A stretch of 64,000 bases of DNA from Rhizobium deserti (GCF_004358025.1 NZ_SMTL01000003.1:124001-188000), one strand, 5' to 3'. Shown: positions 45,820 through 55,196, counted from the first letter of the stretch. Made by a program: numbers and translations. The notes: generated by a model not told the origin, from the sequence alone.

Positions 45820-48270
45820 TCACTCCGCCGCCTGGTTGAAGCCGACCGTCGCCATCGGTTTGAACTCGTGCTTGTCCTTGCCGGAGACGCGCTCCGACCA
45901 GGGATCGACCTGGGCGAACTTCTGGGAGAAGACGAAGCGCTCGTAATAGGCCTGGCGCTTTTCCGCATCGGTCATGATCTGGCGGCGAATTTCGTCGAGG
46001 CCGATCCGCTTTGCCCACTTGTAGATACGCTCAAGATAGCGGCCCTGCTCGCGGTACATCTGAGCGAGCGCGACGATATGCTCAAGCGCCTCGTCCTCGG
46101 TCTTCACCAGGCCCAACACTTCCGTGCCCTTGATGTCGAGGCCGGCGGCCCCGGCGAAATGGATCTCAAAGCCACTGTCGACGCAGATGACGCCGATATC
46201 CTTGCAGGTGGCCTCGGCGCAGTTGCGCGGGCAGCCGGAGACGGCCAGTTTCAACTTTGCCGGCGTCCAGGAACCCCACATGAATTTCTCGATGCGGATG
46301 CCGAGGCCGGTGGAATCCTGCGTGCCGAAGCGGCACCAGTCGGAGCCGACGCAAGTCTTTACCGTGCGCAGGCCTTTGGCATAGGCCTGGCCGGAGACGA
46401 AGCCGGCCTTGCCAAGATCGGCCCAGACGGCGGGCAGGTCCTCCTTCTCGATGCCGAGCAGGTCGATGCGCTGGCCGCCCGTCACCTTGACCATCGGGAT
46501 TTCGAACTTGTCGACGACGTCGGCAATGGCCCGCAGTTCAGCGGCATTGGTGACGCCGCCCCACATGCGCGGCACGACGGAATAGGTGCCGTCCTTCTGG
46601 ATATTGGCGTGAACGCGTTCGTTGATGAAGCGTGACTGGTAATCGTCGGCATATTCGTCCGGCCAGTCGCAGACGAGGTAATAGTTGAGCGCCGGGCGAC
46701 ATTTGGCGCAGCCGCAGGAGGTCTTCCATTCCAGTTCCTGCATCACGGCCGGGATGGTCTTCAATCCCTTGGCCTTGATCAGCCGGCGAACGTCGTCGTG
46801 GCCGAATTCGGTGCAGGGGCACATAGGCGTGACGGCCTTCGGGTTATAGGCATCACCCAGGGTCAGGCTCATCAGCTGCTCGACAAGGCCGGTGCAGGTG
46901 CCGCAGGAGGCGGACGCCTTGGTATGGGCGCGGACCTCGTCGAGCGAGGTCAGGCCCTTGGCTGATATCGTCGAGGTGATCTTGCCCTTGCAGACGCCGT
47001 TGCAGCCGCAGATTTCCGCATCATCCGGCAAGGCTGCAACGGCCACCATAGGGTCCAGCGGAGACCCTCCCTGATAGGCCTGGCCGAAGATCAGCGTTTC
47101 GCGCATCTCCGAAATGTCGGTCGCCTTCTTCTTAAGGTCGTTGAACCAGGCGCCGTCTGACGTTTCCCCATAAAGCACCGTGCCGATGATCCGGTTGTCC
47201 TTCAGCACCAGGCGCTTGTAGATGCCGGCAGTGGCATCGCGCAGGACGATCTCCTGACGATCGTCGCCATCGGCAAAGTCGCCGAGCGAATAAAGGTCGA
47301 TGCCGGTAACCTTGAGCTTGGTCGGCGTGTCCGAATGCACGAAGGCGGGCATGGTATCGCCTGCCAGATGCGCGGCTGCGATGCGGGCCATTTCATAGAG
47401 CGGCGCGACCAGGCCATAGACCATGCCGCCCACTTCGGCGCATTCGCCGATCGAATAGATGTCGCCGTCGGAGGTCTGCATGCCGGCATCGACGACGATG
47501 CCGCGGTTGACCGCAAGCCCGGCTTCCTTGGCGAGGCTGGCGCTCGGCCGGATGCCGACGGCCATGACCACGAGGGTCGCCGGAATGATACGACCGTCGT
47601 CGAGCTCAATGCCTTCCACCTTGCCGTTGCCAATGATCTGCTTGGTATTAGCCTTGCAGATCACCTTGATGCCGCGTTCCTCGACCGCCTTCTGCAGCAG
47701 GTAGCCTGCGGCGGGATCGAGCTGCCGTTCCATCAGTGTCGGCATCACATGCAGCACGGTGACATCCATACCGCGCTGGGCAAGACCGGCGGCGGCTTCG
47801 AGACCTAGCAGGCCGCCGCCAATGACGACCGCCTTTTCACGGCTTTGCGCCGCCAGCAGCATGGCCTCGACGTCATCGAGGTCGCGATAGGTGATGACGC
47901 CCGGCAGGTCCTTGCCCGGCACCGGGATGATGAACGGCACCGATCCCGTGGCGATCACCAGCTTGTCGTAACCTTCGGTCACGCCATGGTCCGAGGTGAC
48001 CGTCTTGGCTGCGCGGTCGATAGCGACGATCCTGTGGCCCTTGTAGAGCGTGATGCCGTGGTCGATGTACCAGCCGTCGCCATGGATGACGATCTGCTCA
48101 TAGGTCTTTTCCCCGGACAGAACTGGCGAGAGCATGATGCGATCGTAATTGACGCGCGGCTCTGCATTGAAGATCGTGACCTGGTACTGGCCGGGCGCCT
48201 GTTCGAAGAGATGCTCCAGCATGCGCCCGGGCGCCATGCCATTGCCGATGATGACGAGTTTCTGGGTCAT
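45820..48270 (-). CDS. nirB: NADH-dependent nitrite reductase large subunit NirB
   Basis: The 816-residue product reduces nitrite to ammonium. It has an N-terminal FAD/NAD module (IIGNGMAPGRMLEHL, VVIGGGLLGLEAAAGLA), a BFD-like [2Fe-2S] module (ICGCNGVCKGKITSTI, CGTCTGLVEQLM), a second Cys cluster (CGCAKCRPALNYYL), and the siroheme-[4Fe-4S] domain with CVGSDWCRFG and SGCPRNCAEATCKD. ATG 48270 starts MTQKLVIIGNG. It follows the transporter ATPase by five bases. The siroheme comes from CysG at the operon end. Confidence 0.95.
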   Translation of the reverse strand: MTQKLVIIGNGMAPGRMLEHLFEQAPGQYQVTIFNAEPRVNYDRIMLSPVLSGEKTYEQIVIHGDGWYIDHGITLYKGHRIVAIDRAAKTVTSDHGVTEGYDKLVIATGSVPFIIPVPGKDLPGVITYRDLDDVEAMLLAAQSREKAVVIGGGLLGLEAAAGLAQRGMDVTVLHVMPTLMERQLDPAAGYLLQKAVEERGIKVICKANTKQIIGNGKVEGIELDDGRIIPATLVVMAVGIRPSASLAKEAGLAVNRGIVVDAGMQTSDGDIYSIGECAEVGGMVYGLVAPLYEMARIAAAHLAGDTMPAFVHSDTPTKLKVTGIDLYSLGDFADGDDRQEIVLRDATAGIYKRLVLKDNRIIGTVLYGETSDGAWFNDLKKKATDISEMRETLIFGQAYQGGSPLDPMVAVAALPDDAEICGCNGVCKGKITSTISAKGLTSLDEVRAHTKASASCGTCTGLVEQLMSLTLGDAYNPKAVTPMCPCTEFGHDDVRRLIKAKGLKTIPAVMQELEWKTSCGCAKCRPALNYYLVCDWPDEYADDYQSRFINERVHANIQKDGTYSVVPRMWGGVTNAAELRAIADVVDKFEIPMVKVTGGQRIDLLGIEKEDLPAVWADLGKAGFVSGQAYAKGLRTVKTCVGSDWCRFGTQDSTGLGIRIEKFMWGSWTPAKLKLAVSGCPRNCAEATCKDIGVICVDSGFEIHFAGAAGLDIKGTEVLGLVKTEDEALEHIVALAQMYREQGRYLERIYKWAKRIGLDEIRRQIMTDAEKRQAYYERFVFSQKFAQVDPWSERVSGKDKHEFKPMATVGFNQAAE

Positions 48271-48275
48271 GGATA

Positions 48276-49073
48276 TTACTCCGCGGCTTCGACGAAGCGG
48301 TGACGTTCGTAGAGGAACTTCAGCACGGCTTCGCGGCATTTGAGGTAGGCGCGGTCCGAAGCAAGCTCGATGCGGTGGCGCGGGCGTGCGATCGGCACGT
48401 CGAGGACTTCGCCGATGCGGGCGGCCGGACCATTGGTCATCATCACGATGCGGTCGGATAGCAGAACCGCTTCGTCCACGTCATGGGTGATCATCACCAT
48501 CGTGTTGCCAAGGCGAGCGTGGATCTCCATTACCGCATCCTGCAGATGGGCGCGGGTCAGGGCATCGAGCGCCCCGAAAGGCTCGTCCAGCAGCAGGATC
48601 TTGGGTTCCATGGCGAGCGCCCGGGCGATGCCGACGCGCTGCTTCATGCCGCCGGAGATTTCCGAGGGGCGCTTGTCCTTGGCGTGGGCCATCTGCACGA
48701 GGTCGAGATTGGCCATGACCCAGTCGTGCCGCTCGGCCTTGTTCTTGGCACGCCCGAAGACTTTGGAAACAGCGAGGTTGACGTTTTCGTAAACGGAAAG
48801 CCAGGGCAGCAGCGAATGGTTCTGGAAGACCACAGCGCGTTCCGGGCCAGGCGAATTGACCTCGCGGTTTTCCAGCAGCACCGCACCTGCCGATACGGGC
48901 GCCAATCCGGCGATCAGGTTGAGCAGTGTGGACTTGCCGCAGCCGGAATGGCCGATGATCGAGACGAACTCGCCCTTTTCGATGATCAGGTTGATGTCCT
49001 TGAGGACTTCAGCACGATTGCCGCCGCGGTCGAAATGCTTGTCGATATGGTCGAGCTTGAGATAGGCGTTCAT
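48276..49073 (-). CDS. nrtC: Nitrate ABC transporter ATP-binding protein
   Basis: The 265-residue ATPase carries Walker A (GHSGCGKST), the signature ISGGMKQRVGIARAL, Walker B (ILLLDEPFGALD) and the switch His (MITHDVDEAVLLSD). Its sequence is of the nitrate/sulfonate/taurine type, and it lies after nrtB by 12 bp and before nirB by five. It powers nitrate import with NrtA and NrtB. It is a single-domain ATPase, without the extra C-terminal binding domain of cyanobacterial NrtC. Confidence 0.93.
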   Translation of the reverse strand: MNAYLKLDHIDKHFDRGGNRAEVLKDINLIIEKGEFVSIIGHSGCGKSTLLNLIAGLAPVSAGAVLLENREVNSPGPERAVVFQNHSLLPWLSVYENVNLAVSKVFGRAKNKAERHDWVMANLDLVQMAHAKDKRPSEISGGMKQRVGIARALAMEPKILLLDEPFGALDALTRAHLQDAVMEIHARLGNTMVMITHDVDEAVLLSDRIVMMTNGPAARIGEVLDVPIARPRHRIELASDRAYLKCREAVLKFLYERHRFVEAAE

Positions 49074-49085
49074 GGTTGTCGCTCC

Positions 49086-49979
49086 TCAGTTTGCCGATGC
49101 GCCGCGGGTGATGATGCTGCCGAGTGCGGAAACCAGCTTGTCGAGGGCGAAGCCGACGATGCCGATATAGGCGAGGGCGACGATGATGTCGGGCAGGCGC
49201 GACGAGTTCCAGGCGTCCCAGATGAAGAAGCCGATGCCGACGCCGCCGGTCAGCATTTCGGCCGCGACGATGGCCAGCCATGACAGACCGATGCCGATCC
49301 TCAGGCCCGTGAAGATGTAGGGCGCGGCCGACGGCAGCATGATCTTGAAGAAGAATTCGAACTGGTTGAGCCGCAGAACCTTTGCGACATTGCGATAGTC
49401 CTGCGGGATATTGCGCACGCCAACCGCCGTATTGATGATGACCGGCCAGATCGAGGTGATGAAGATCACGAAGATGGCCGACGGGCTGGCATTCTGGAAG
49501 GCCGCGAGCGACAGCGGCAACCAGGCGAGCGGCGGCACGGTGCGCAGCACCTGGAAAATGGGATCGAGACCACGCATCGCCCAAACGGACTGGCCGATGA
49601 TGGCGCCAACGACCACGCCGGCGACGGCGGCAAGGCCGAAGCCATAGGCGACCCGCTGCAGCGAGACGAGGACGCGCCAGCCAAGCCCGATATCCTGCGA
49701 ACCATTGTTGAAGAACGGATAGGCGATCAGGTCATAGCTTTGCTGCCAGACCACCAGCGGTGACGGCAAGGATGCGTCCGGAGACGAACAGAGGACCTGC
49801 CAGACCATGAGGATGAGGCCGAGCACCACCATGGGCGGCACGACATTGCGCAGGACTATCGAGCCGATATGCTTCAGGTCGATCCTGGACGTCGGTCGTC
49901 GCGAGAAAGGCACCACATTGGCTGCGGGTTTCGCGGCAGCGTTGGCAGGAATATTGTCTTGTTTGGCCAGGGCGGACAT
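49086..49979 (-). CDS. nrtB: Nitrate ABC transporter permease
   Basis: The 297-residue permease has about six membrane segments (for example VVPPMVVLGLILMVWQVL, GFGLAAVAGVVVGAIIG, SWLAIVAAEMLTGGVGIG) and an EAA-type loop (FQVLRTVPPLAWLPLSLAAF) that contacts the ATPase. ATG 49979 is chosen because the longer frame adds 12 residues without a family match. It follows nrtA by 64 bp. Confidence 0.93.
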   Translation of the reverse strand: MSALAKQDNIPANAAAKPAANVVPFSRRPTSRIDLKHIGSIVLRNVVPPMVVLGLILMVWQVLCSSPDASLPSPLVVWQQSYDLIAYPFFNNGSQDIGLGWRVLVSLQRVAYGFGLAAVAGVVVGAIIGQSVWAMRGLDPIFQVLRTVPPLAWLPLSLAAFQNASPSAIFVIFITSIWPVIINTAVGVRNIPQDYRNVAKVLRLNQFEFFFKIMLPSAAPYIFTGLRIGIGLSWLAIVAAEMLTGGVGIGFFIWDAWNSSRLPDIIVALAYIGIVGFALDKLVSALGSIITRGASAN

Positions 49980-50043
49980 CAGCGCGCTCCGTTGAGAAGG
50001 AAAAGGCCGGCGCATCCCACGGATGCGCCGGAGGTGGGGAAGC

Positions 50044-51357
50044 TCAGGAGGCCGCCTTGATCGACAGGCTGTCGAGATAGGCAGACGGATTTTCCGGGTC
50101 GAAGACCTTGCCGTCGAAGAAGGTTTCCTTGCCGCGCGATGTCGAAGTCGGGATATCGGCCGAAGCCACGCCCAAATCCTTGGCTGCGTCGCGCCAGATA
50201 TCCTGGCGGTTCACCTGACCGACCAGCGCCTTGATGTCGGTATTGGCTGGGAGATTGCCCCAACGGATATTTTCGGCCATGAACCAGGTATCGTGGCTCT
50301 GGTAGGGATAGGAAACGCCGCCCTTCCAGAATTTCATGAAGAGGTCGGTGCCCTTCACATTCCGGCCATTGCCATAGTTGATGTCGCCCTTCAGGCGGCC
50401 GAGCACATCCTTGGCAGGCACGTTGAACCATTGCCGCCTGGCCAGGATTTCGGCCATCTCCGCCTTGTTGTCCATGCTGTCGCACCATTGCTGGGCTTCC
50501 ATCACGGCCATCAGCAGGGCCTTGGCGGCATTGGGGTTCTTCTCGATCCAGTCGGCGCGCAGCCCGAGTGCCTTTTCCGGGTGCCCTTTCCAAAGCTCGC
50601 CCGTGGTGGCGGCGGTAAAGCCGATTCCCTGGTTGACCAATTGTTCGTTCCACGGCTCGCCGACGCAGAAGGCGTCCATGTTGCCGACCTTCATATTGGC
50701 CACCATCTGCGGCGGCGGCACGACGATGGTCGAGACGTCCTTGTTCGGATCGATACCGCCTGCGGCAAGCCAATAGCGGATCCAGAGGTCGTGGGTGCCG
50801 CCGGGGAAGGTCATGGCGACCTTGATCTCGTTGCCTGCGGCCTTCTTCCTGGCGAACGCGTCCCTAAGCTTGGAGGCGTCCAGCTGAACGCCGGTATCGG
50901 CATATTCCTTGGCGACCGAAATCCCCTGGCTGTCGTAGTTGAGCCGGGCAAGAATGGCCATTGGCACCGGCTTGTTGTTTTGCGTCACCTTGCCGGTATG
51001 CATGAGGTAAGGAAGGGGCGACAGAATATGCGCGCCATCAATGCCGTTCGCGGCGCCGCCGAGAACCAGATTGTCGCGCGTCGCTCCCCAGGACGCCTGC
51101 TTGGCGACATCGGCATCGGGCAGGCCATGTTTGGCAAACAGGCCCTTTTCCTTGGCAATGATCAGAGGTGCCGCATCGGTCAAGGCGATATAGCCGAGCT
51201 TGACACCCGCGACTTCCGGACCGGCCGCAGCGGCCAACGCGCCCGAAGGGAAAGCTGAGCGGACGGCCGTGACGAGTGCGGCAGTGGCCGTGGTCTTGAT
51301 CAGGCTGCGGCGGCTGATGCCACCCGCCATTAATCCGGTCTTCGAAATCTTCGTCAT
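50044..51357 (-). CDS. nrtA: Nitrate-binding protein of the ABC transporter
   Basis: The 437-residue protein has a Tat signal with twin arginines at residues 16-17 (SRRSLIKTTATAALV), so it is exported folded. The mature part is the nitrate/bicarbonate-binding NrtA type: GYIALTDAAPLIIAKEKG, MTFPGGTHDLWIRYWLAAGGI, AFCVGEPWNEQLVN. GAGGG sits 9 bp before the ATG. It is the first gene of the nitrate uptake-reduction operon and lies behind a sigma-54 promoter and a structured leader (separate entries). Confidence 0.95.
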   Translation of the reverse strand: MTKISKTGLMAGGISRRSLIKTTATAALVTAVRSAFPSGALAAAAGPEVAGVKLGYIALTDAAPLIIAKEKGLFAKHGLPDADVAKQASWGATRDNLVLGGAANGIDGAHILSPLPYLMHTGKVTQNNKPVPMAILARLNYDSQGISVAKEYADTGVQLDASKLRDAFARKKAAGNEIKVAMTFPGGTHDLWIRYWLAAGGIDPNKDVSTIVVPPPQMVANMKVGNMDAFCVGEPWNEQLVNQGIGFTAATTGELWKGHPEKALGLRADWIEKNPNAAKALLMAVMEAQQWCDSMDNKAEMAEILARRQWFNVPAKDVLGRLKGDINYGNGRNVKGTDLFMKFWKGGVSYPYQSHDTWFMAENIRWGNLPANTDIKALVGQVNRQDIWRDAAKDLGVASADIPTSTSRGKETFFDGKVFDPENPSAYLDSLSIKAAS

Positions 51358-51529
51358 GCGCAGGTTCCCTCTGCAGGTGCTTTGATTTATTTGGACATAA
51401 AAAAACGCCGCTTGGAGATCGCGCTCGCGGGATCAAGGAGATCCCGGGCAGCAAAAACCTTGCGACGTCGATGTCTTATGTGAGCGCGTGCTTCGCGCTT
51501 ATCCGCTCCGGTCGCCGTTGACCGTCACG
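51358..51529 (-). promoter_or_regulatory. Candidate NasT (ANTAR) antitermination leader of nrtA
   Basis: Downstream of the sigma-54 promoter the - strand RNA can form two adjacent hairpins. P1 at 51509-51524 has a 5-bp CGGTC/GACCG stem and a six-base loop AACGGC with A at loop position 1 and G at position 4, the pattern bound by ANTAR proteins. P2 at 51483-51499 has a 6-bp AGCGCG/CGCGCT stem with a five-base loop AAGCA, which departs from the usual hexaloop. They are separated by nine bases. A terminator-like element with seven T follows at 51399-51468. The adjacent nasS-nasT genes encode the matching nitrate-responsive pair. Confidence 0.68.
51399..51468 (-). terminator. Leader attenuator before nrtA
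   Basis: On the - strand ACGTCGC (51462-51468) can pair with GCGGCGT just before a run of seven T (51399-51405), enclosing a nested hairpin GGGATC/GATCCC (51429-51445). This would end transcription unless NasT prevents it. The outer stem has one G-U pair and a long insert, so the exact fold is uncertain. Confidence 0.5.
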
Positions 51530-51539
51530 ATCCTAGATA

Positions 51540-51555
51540 AGCAAGCAGCGTGCCA
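51540..51555 (-). promoter_or_regulatory. Sigma-54 promoter of the nitrate operon
   Basis: The - strand reads TGGCACG, four bases, TTGCT, a full match to the -24/-12 consensus. The -24 block is 51549-51555 and the -12 TTGC is 51541-51544. Transcription is expected to start near 51529, five bases before hairpin P1 and about 170 bases before the nrtA ATG. NtrC-type control by nitrogen status is implied; no NtrC site was located. Confidence 0.85.
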
Positions 51556-51716
51556 CTTCACAAAGGCACGATTACCCGACTGAATATGCTCGTGATTTTT
51601 CTGGCTTGTCAGCAGCCTTAAACTGTTATTCCCGAAGGCACTGCGAATATTTTGTGCGACTGCTAAATTATAGGCGGCTTAGGCGTGGGCAATTTCTGCT
51701 TGCCGCCGGCGATTTC

Positions 51717-52982
51717 CTAGTCGTCCAACCCACTTGCCTGAGCGCTGCCGACAGGGAAATTCGCGACATAGGCCTTGATGTCGGATGGGTCGAAGACGTG
51801 CCCGTCCATGAAGCGAAACCCGTCCCGGTCGCCCTCGATGCCGATATCGGATTCGGCCGGGCCTGCGCCGAGAGCTGCCCGGTAAAGGTCTGGCCGATAG
51901 GCAGTGGCTGCAGCCCGCATTCCAGCCTCGCTGAACTCTAACTGACCCCAGCGGATCATCTGGCTGTAGATCCACAGTGCATGACCAGGGCGCGGATAAT
52001 TTGCAAAGCCGCGATGGAAGGTGAAATAGTCGGCGATGACCCGCCGGTTGCCTTTGGCATCGAGGCTGAATTCGCCGGCCAGGACATGGCGGATGATCTC
52101 GACAGGGGCCGCAATATAGCGCGCATCGGCAAGCAGTTCGGCGAGGGCATCATGGTTATCCGCCTCGTCGCACCAGCGGGCGGCCGCGTCGAGTGCGACG
52201 AGAAGCCGCGACACGATTTCCGGATGGCTCTGCGCCCAATCCGGCCGCATACCAATCACCTTTTCCGGCGCCGACGGCCATATGTCCTGCTTGGCGGCAA
52301 CGATGCGGCCCAGGCCCCGCTCAGAGGCGACCATGTTCCAGGGCGCACCGACGCAGAAGCCGTCGATACCGCCCGCCGCAAGCGCATCCGACGTCAGCGG
52401 CGGCGGCACGACCACGAGTTTCACATCCCGGTCCGGATCGATGCCGCCGGCGGCCAGCCAGTAGCGGAACTCGTAATTGTGCGACGAAAAGGGATAGGTC
52501 ATGCCAAAGGTCGGCAGCGCCTCGCCACCCGCTTTCATCGTCTGCACAACTTTTGCCAGCGCCTTGGCGTTTTCAAGTGCGGTAGCCGTCTCCGAAAGCT
52601 CGCCAACCTCTCGCATCCTCTCGAAAAGCTGGACCGACAGCGTAATCGCATTGCCGCCCTTGCCCAGTGAAAACGGCGCGATCGTCGGCGATGGATTGGA
52701 TCCTAGGCCGAGCATGGAGGCGACGGGCATGGGAGACAGCATATGGGCGATGTCGAACTGCCGGAAGGCCAGGCGATCGCGCACATTGGCCCAGGACACG
52801 TCCTTGACCAGATCAAGAGTCAGGCCTTCCTTTGCCGCAAAGCCGAATTCCGCGGCGGCGATCAGAACGGACGCGTCGACGAGCGGAATGAACCCAGCCC
52901 GCAGAACCTTCGGCCCCTCCCCCTTGGAGACTGACGGAGCTCCTTTGCTTCCCGTTTGGTTTTCGGCAGACAGCATGTTCAC
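51717..52982 (-). CDS. nasS: Nitrate/nitrite sensor NasS
   Basis: The 421-residue product is an NrtA-type binding protein (GFIPLVDASVLIAAAEFGF, MTYPFSSHNYEFRYWLAAGGI, GFCVGAPWNMVASERG) but has no signal peptide, so it stays in the cytoplasm. NasS holds NasT inactive until nitrate or nitrite binds. It lies 34 bp after nasT and its stop is 359 bp before nrtA. Alternative start at the Met two codons later. Confidence 0.92.
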   Translation of the reverse strand: MNMLSAENQTGSKGAPSVSKGEGPKVLRAGFIPLVDASVLIAAAEFGFAAKEGLTLDLVKDVSWANVRDRLAFRQFDIAHMLSPMPVASMLGLGSNPSPTIAPFSLGKGGNAITLSVQLFERMREVGELSETATALENAKALAKVVQTMKAGGEALPTFGMTYPFSSHNYEFRYWLAAGGIDPDRDVKLVVVPPPLTSDALAAGGIDGFCVGAPWNMVASERGLGRIVAAKQDIWPSAPEKVIGMRPDWAQSHPEIVSRLLVALDAAARWCDEADNHDALAELLADARYIAAPVEIIRHVLAGEFSLDAKGNRRVIADYFTFHRGFANYPRPGHALWIYSQMIRWGQLEFSEAGMRAAATAYRPDLYRAALGAGPAESDIGIEGDRDGFRFMDGHVFDPSDIKAYVANFPVGSAQASGLDD

Positions 52983-53016
52983 TCCGGTCTTCTCCGGCGG
53001 ACGTCTCTCGTCGGCA

Positions 53017-53604
53017 TCACATCAACAGTCCCGCCGCCGTCACCACGCTCTGGGCGATTTCGGACATCTTCTTCTTCTCGTTCATCGCCGTCTGGCGGAG
53101 CAAGGCGAAAGCATCTTCCTCGGAAAGGCCGCGCATCTTCATCAATATACCCTTGGCCCGCTCAACCACCTTGCGCTCTTCCAAAGCCGATTTCGCTTCG
53201 GCCAGTTCCCGCTGTAAACGGCTGAAGGCGTTGAAGCGGCTGACCGCCATGTCGAGGATGGATTTGACCCGTTCCTTCTTCAGGCCGTCGACCACGTAAG
53301 CCGAGACGCCCGCTTCCATGGCCGCCTCGATCAAGGCTGTGTCCGACCGGTCGACGAACATGGCGATTGGCCGGCTGACCGTGCGGGTCAGCTGGAAGAG
53401 ATGCTCCATCATGTCACGATTGGGGTTTTCGATGTCGATCACGATGACATCGGGCCGCAGTGTCTCGATGATGCGCGCAACGCCCTGAACCTCGTGGATG
53501 ACCGTCACGCGCCCATGCCCCGCTTCGCGCAGCCCTTCCTCGATGATGGAAGCGCGGATGGCGTTTTCGTCGATGACCAGAATGGTGAGGTCGGAATGGG
53601 ACAT
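53017..53604 (-). CDS. nasT: ANTAR antiterminator NasT
   Basis: The 195-residue product has an N-terminal receiver-like domain (ILVIDENAIRASIIEEGL, VIVIDIENPNRDMM, where D sits at the phosphorylation-like site) and a C-terminal ANTAR RNA-binding domain (VVERAKGILMKMRGLSEEDA, LLRQTAMNEKKKMSEIA). NasT binds two-hairpin leaders and lets transcription pass the terminator when NasS releases it. ATG 53604 (MSHSDLT) is chosen; ATG 53622 (MQHDIG) is the alternative, and the frame is open further upstream without a family match. Confidence 0.92.
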   Translation of the reverse strand: MSHSDLTILVIDENAIRASIIEEGLREAGHGRVTVIHEVQGVARIIETLRPDVIVIDIENPNRDMMEHLFQLTRTVSRPIAMFVDRSDTALIEAAMEAGVSAYVVDGLKKERVKSILDMAVSRFNAFSRLQRELAEAKSALEERKVVERAKGILMKMRGLSEEDAFALLRQTAMNEKKKMSEIAQSVVTAAGLLM

Positions 53605-53819
53605 CCCGATATCATGCTGCATCGCAACAGCGGTGACAAGCGAGACAGGCGCGCAAAAACCCAGTCGACTGCAGACGTCCACATACCTCTGGCCGCCCGA
53701 AAAACAGCCTTTCCCGACCATCTGGAACAGTCGCCGCCAAGCAGCGTTCAACATTTGTGAAGGAGTAGCAGCGATCTTGGCTGCCATACCGGCGATTCGC
53801 CGGCAATGACGGAGACGGC

Positions 53820-54065
53820 ATGACGCTTCTACAATTCCCTGCCGATCGGCGCACTGCCGATGTCAAACGTTGCGCCCATGCGCTTCAGAACCTGCACGGC
53901 AAGCAGGCAGACGAATTTTGGCGCGCTGAGATGGCAGGCTTTGCTGCCGCGCTGCGAGCCCAAGGCGAAGTCGAGGAAGAAATTTCCCGCCAAGCCGGCC
54001 GCTTCCTGCATGCGGTCCAAAGGGAATTGCAGCTGGCATTTGCTGAAAGCGAAACCGGCAACTAG
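53820..54065 (+). CDS. DUF6074-like small protein
   Basis: The 81-residue product reads MTLLQFPADRRTADVKRCAH, then a helical part with QADEFWRAEMAGFAAALRAQG and EEISRQAGRFLHAVQREL. This arrangement resembles the small DUF6074 proteins common in rhizobia, whose function is unknown. GGAG about six bases upstream supports the ATG. It is divergent from nasT with about 215 bp between starts. Confidence 0.68.
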   Translation: MTLLQFPADRRTADVKRCAHALQNLHGKQADEFWRAEMAGFAAALRAQGEVEEEISRQAGRFLHAVQRELQLAFAESETGN

Positions 54066-54302
54066 CTGCGCCCGCAAGGTTTTGTCGCACCTCCCGATCG
54101 GCGCGGCGGCCGGGTGGCGGTTCACCTCGAATTGGACTATCTTAGCCACTTGCGTCGGCGGGGCCTCAGTATAGGGCTAGGCCCCGCATCGCTATTGAAG
54201 CCTTTTCTGGGGGAACGGCATCTGCCGCGGCAATCCACGACGAAATAGCGCAGCGCGCCACATTCGCGCCAGGAGTACTACCAAAATATCCAGGAAATAT
54301 AA

Positions 54303-54347
54303 TGGTGCCCGGAGGCGGATTTGAACCACCGACACGCGGATTTTCAA
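54303..54347 (-). other. 3' half of tRNA-Phe (GAA): integration scar
   Basis: On the - strand the sequence runs from the anticodon loop (TTGAAAA, anticodon GAA) through the variable region, the T arm (GGTGGTTCAAATCCGCC) and the acceptor 3' strand to CCA at 54303-54305. The acceptor 5' strand, D arm and the 5' side of the anticodon stem are missing; upstream sequence does not match a tRNA. Such fragments arise when an element integrates into a tRNA 3' end. The orientation puts the element to the right, with an intact tRNA-Phe expected beyond the window. Confidence 0.8.
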
Positions 54348-55196
54348 TTGGCCGAAGCACCCTCTAAAATATTGTTACGACTGACGCATATTGCTCATCG
54401 TGCTAGAAATGCGCTAGTTTTGGAGCCGCCGGTTGTTTCAACTCGGCAATGAATCCGCAGAGCGAGAGGGATTTCTAAAGTTGCTTTGCCTGCCAAAGCG
54501 GCCGCTGCACCAGTTACCAGCCGCCTCCGTACACTTCAGGTTTGCCCCTAATTTCGGCCGCTGACGCCCGATGGAAGGCTGCCCGAGCAAGGCGGCGCAG
54601 CAATCTGACACCCTGAACGCGACCCGGCCATGCCGCTATAGGCGTGGCGGAGAAGCCCATGAAGATGCAGGCCACTTTCGCGCGTGTTACTTGAGGGTGC
54701 TGCACCTCAGCGCGCGCCGATCTTGCACAAGTAGTCCGCATAGGCGGCAACGAAGCAGTCGCGCGAATGTTCAAGATGGCAGCGATACAGCAGGGCAGAG
54801 GTGCATGCACCGCCGGCGGCCCACTAGCTTTGGTCCGGAACGGATGCTGAAGCCGGTCTCCGAATACTTCAAAGCGTCGCGTGGACCGGTAATGCTCCTG
54901 TCGTCGAAAAGGCCGTTCCTGACGAAGACAGGATGGTCCCATTCAAGACGAAAGCCGACAGTGATCACAGTATCCAAGACAGCGCCCTGCAGCTCTTGCC
55001 GATGTGCCCCCTCGAGCCAAGGTGTTTCCGGCTCGCCGGTTCAGCAAGCAGATGAGAATGCAGCCGACCCGCTCTTTTCAAGTGGTGGAGCATGCGGTTG
55101 GGCCAGTTTGGCGCGGCACGCCATGGATGCGCATCCATCGGAACCGACCGTGGCACTTGCGCATTTTCGCTACGCTCAAACTCACGAAGGCGTTAC
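54348..55196. other. Region without recognised gene beside the tRNA fragment
   Basis: The 849 bp between the tRNA fragment and the GAF kinase contain only overlapping ORFs with no recognisable product. On the - strand around 54705-54818 a 38-codon stretch ending YADYLCKIGAR before TGA has protein-like composition but a stop upstream and no good start, so it may be the relic of a gene. No integrase or IS end was recognised. Confidence 0.5.

Noticed and set aside
51548..51572. Hairpin CGTGCC/GGCACG upstream of nrtA as an RNA element
   Set aside because: It overlaps the sigma-54 -24 element and lies upstream of the predicted start, so it is probably not transcribed from this promoter.
54166..54360. 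64-codon - strand ORF reading VGGSNPPPG
   Set aside because: That peptide is the translation of the tRNA 3' half, a common artefact.
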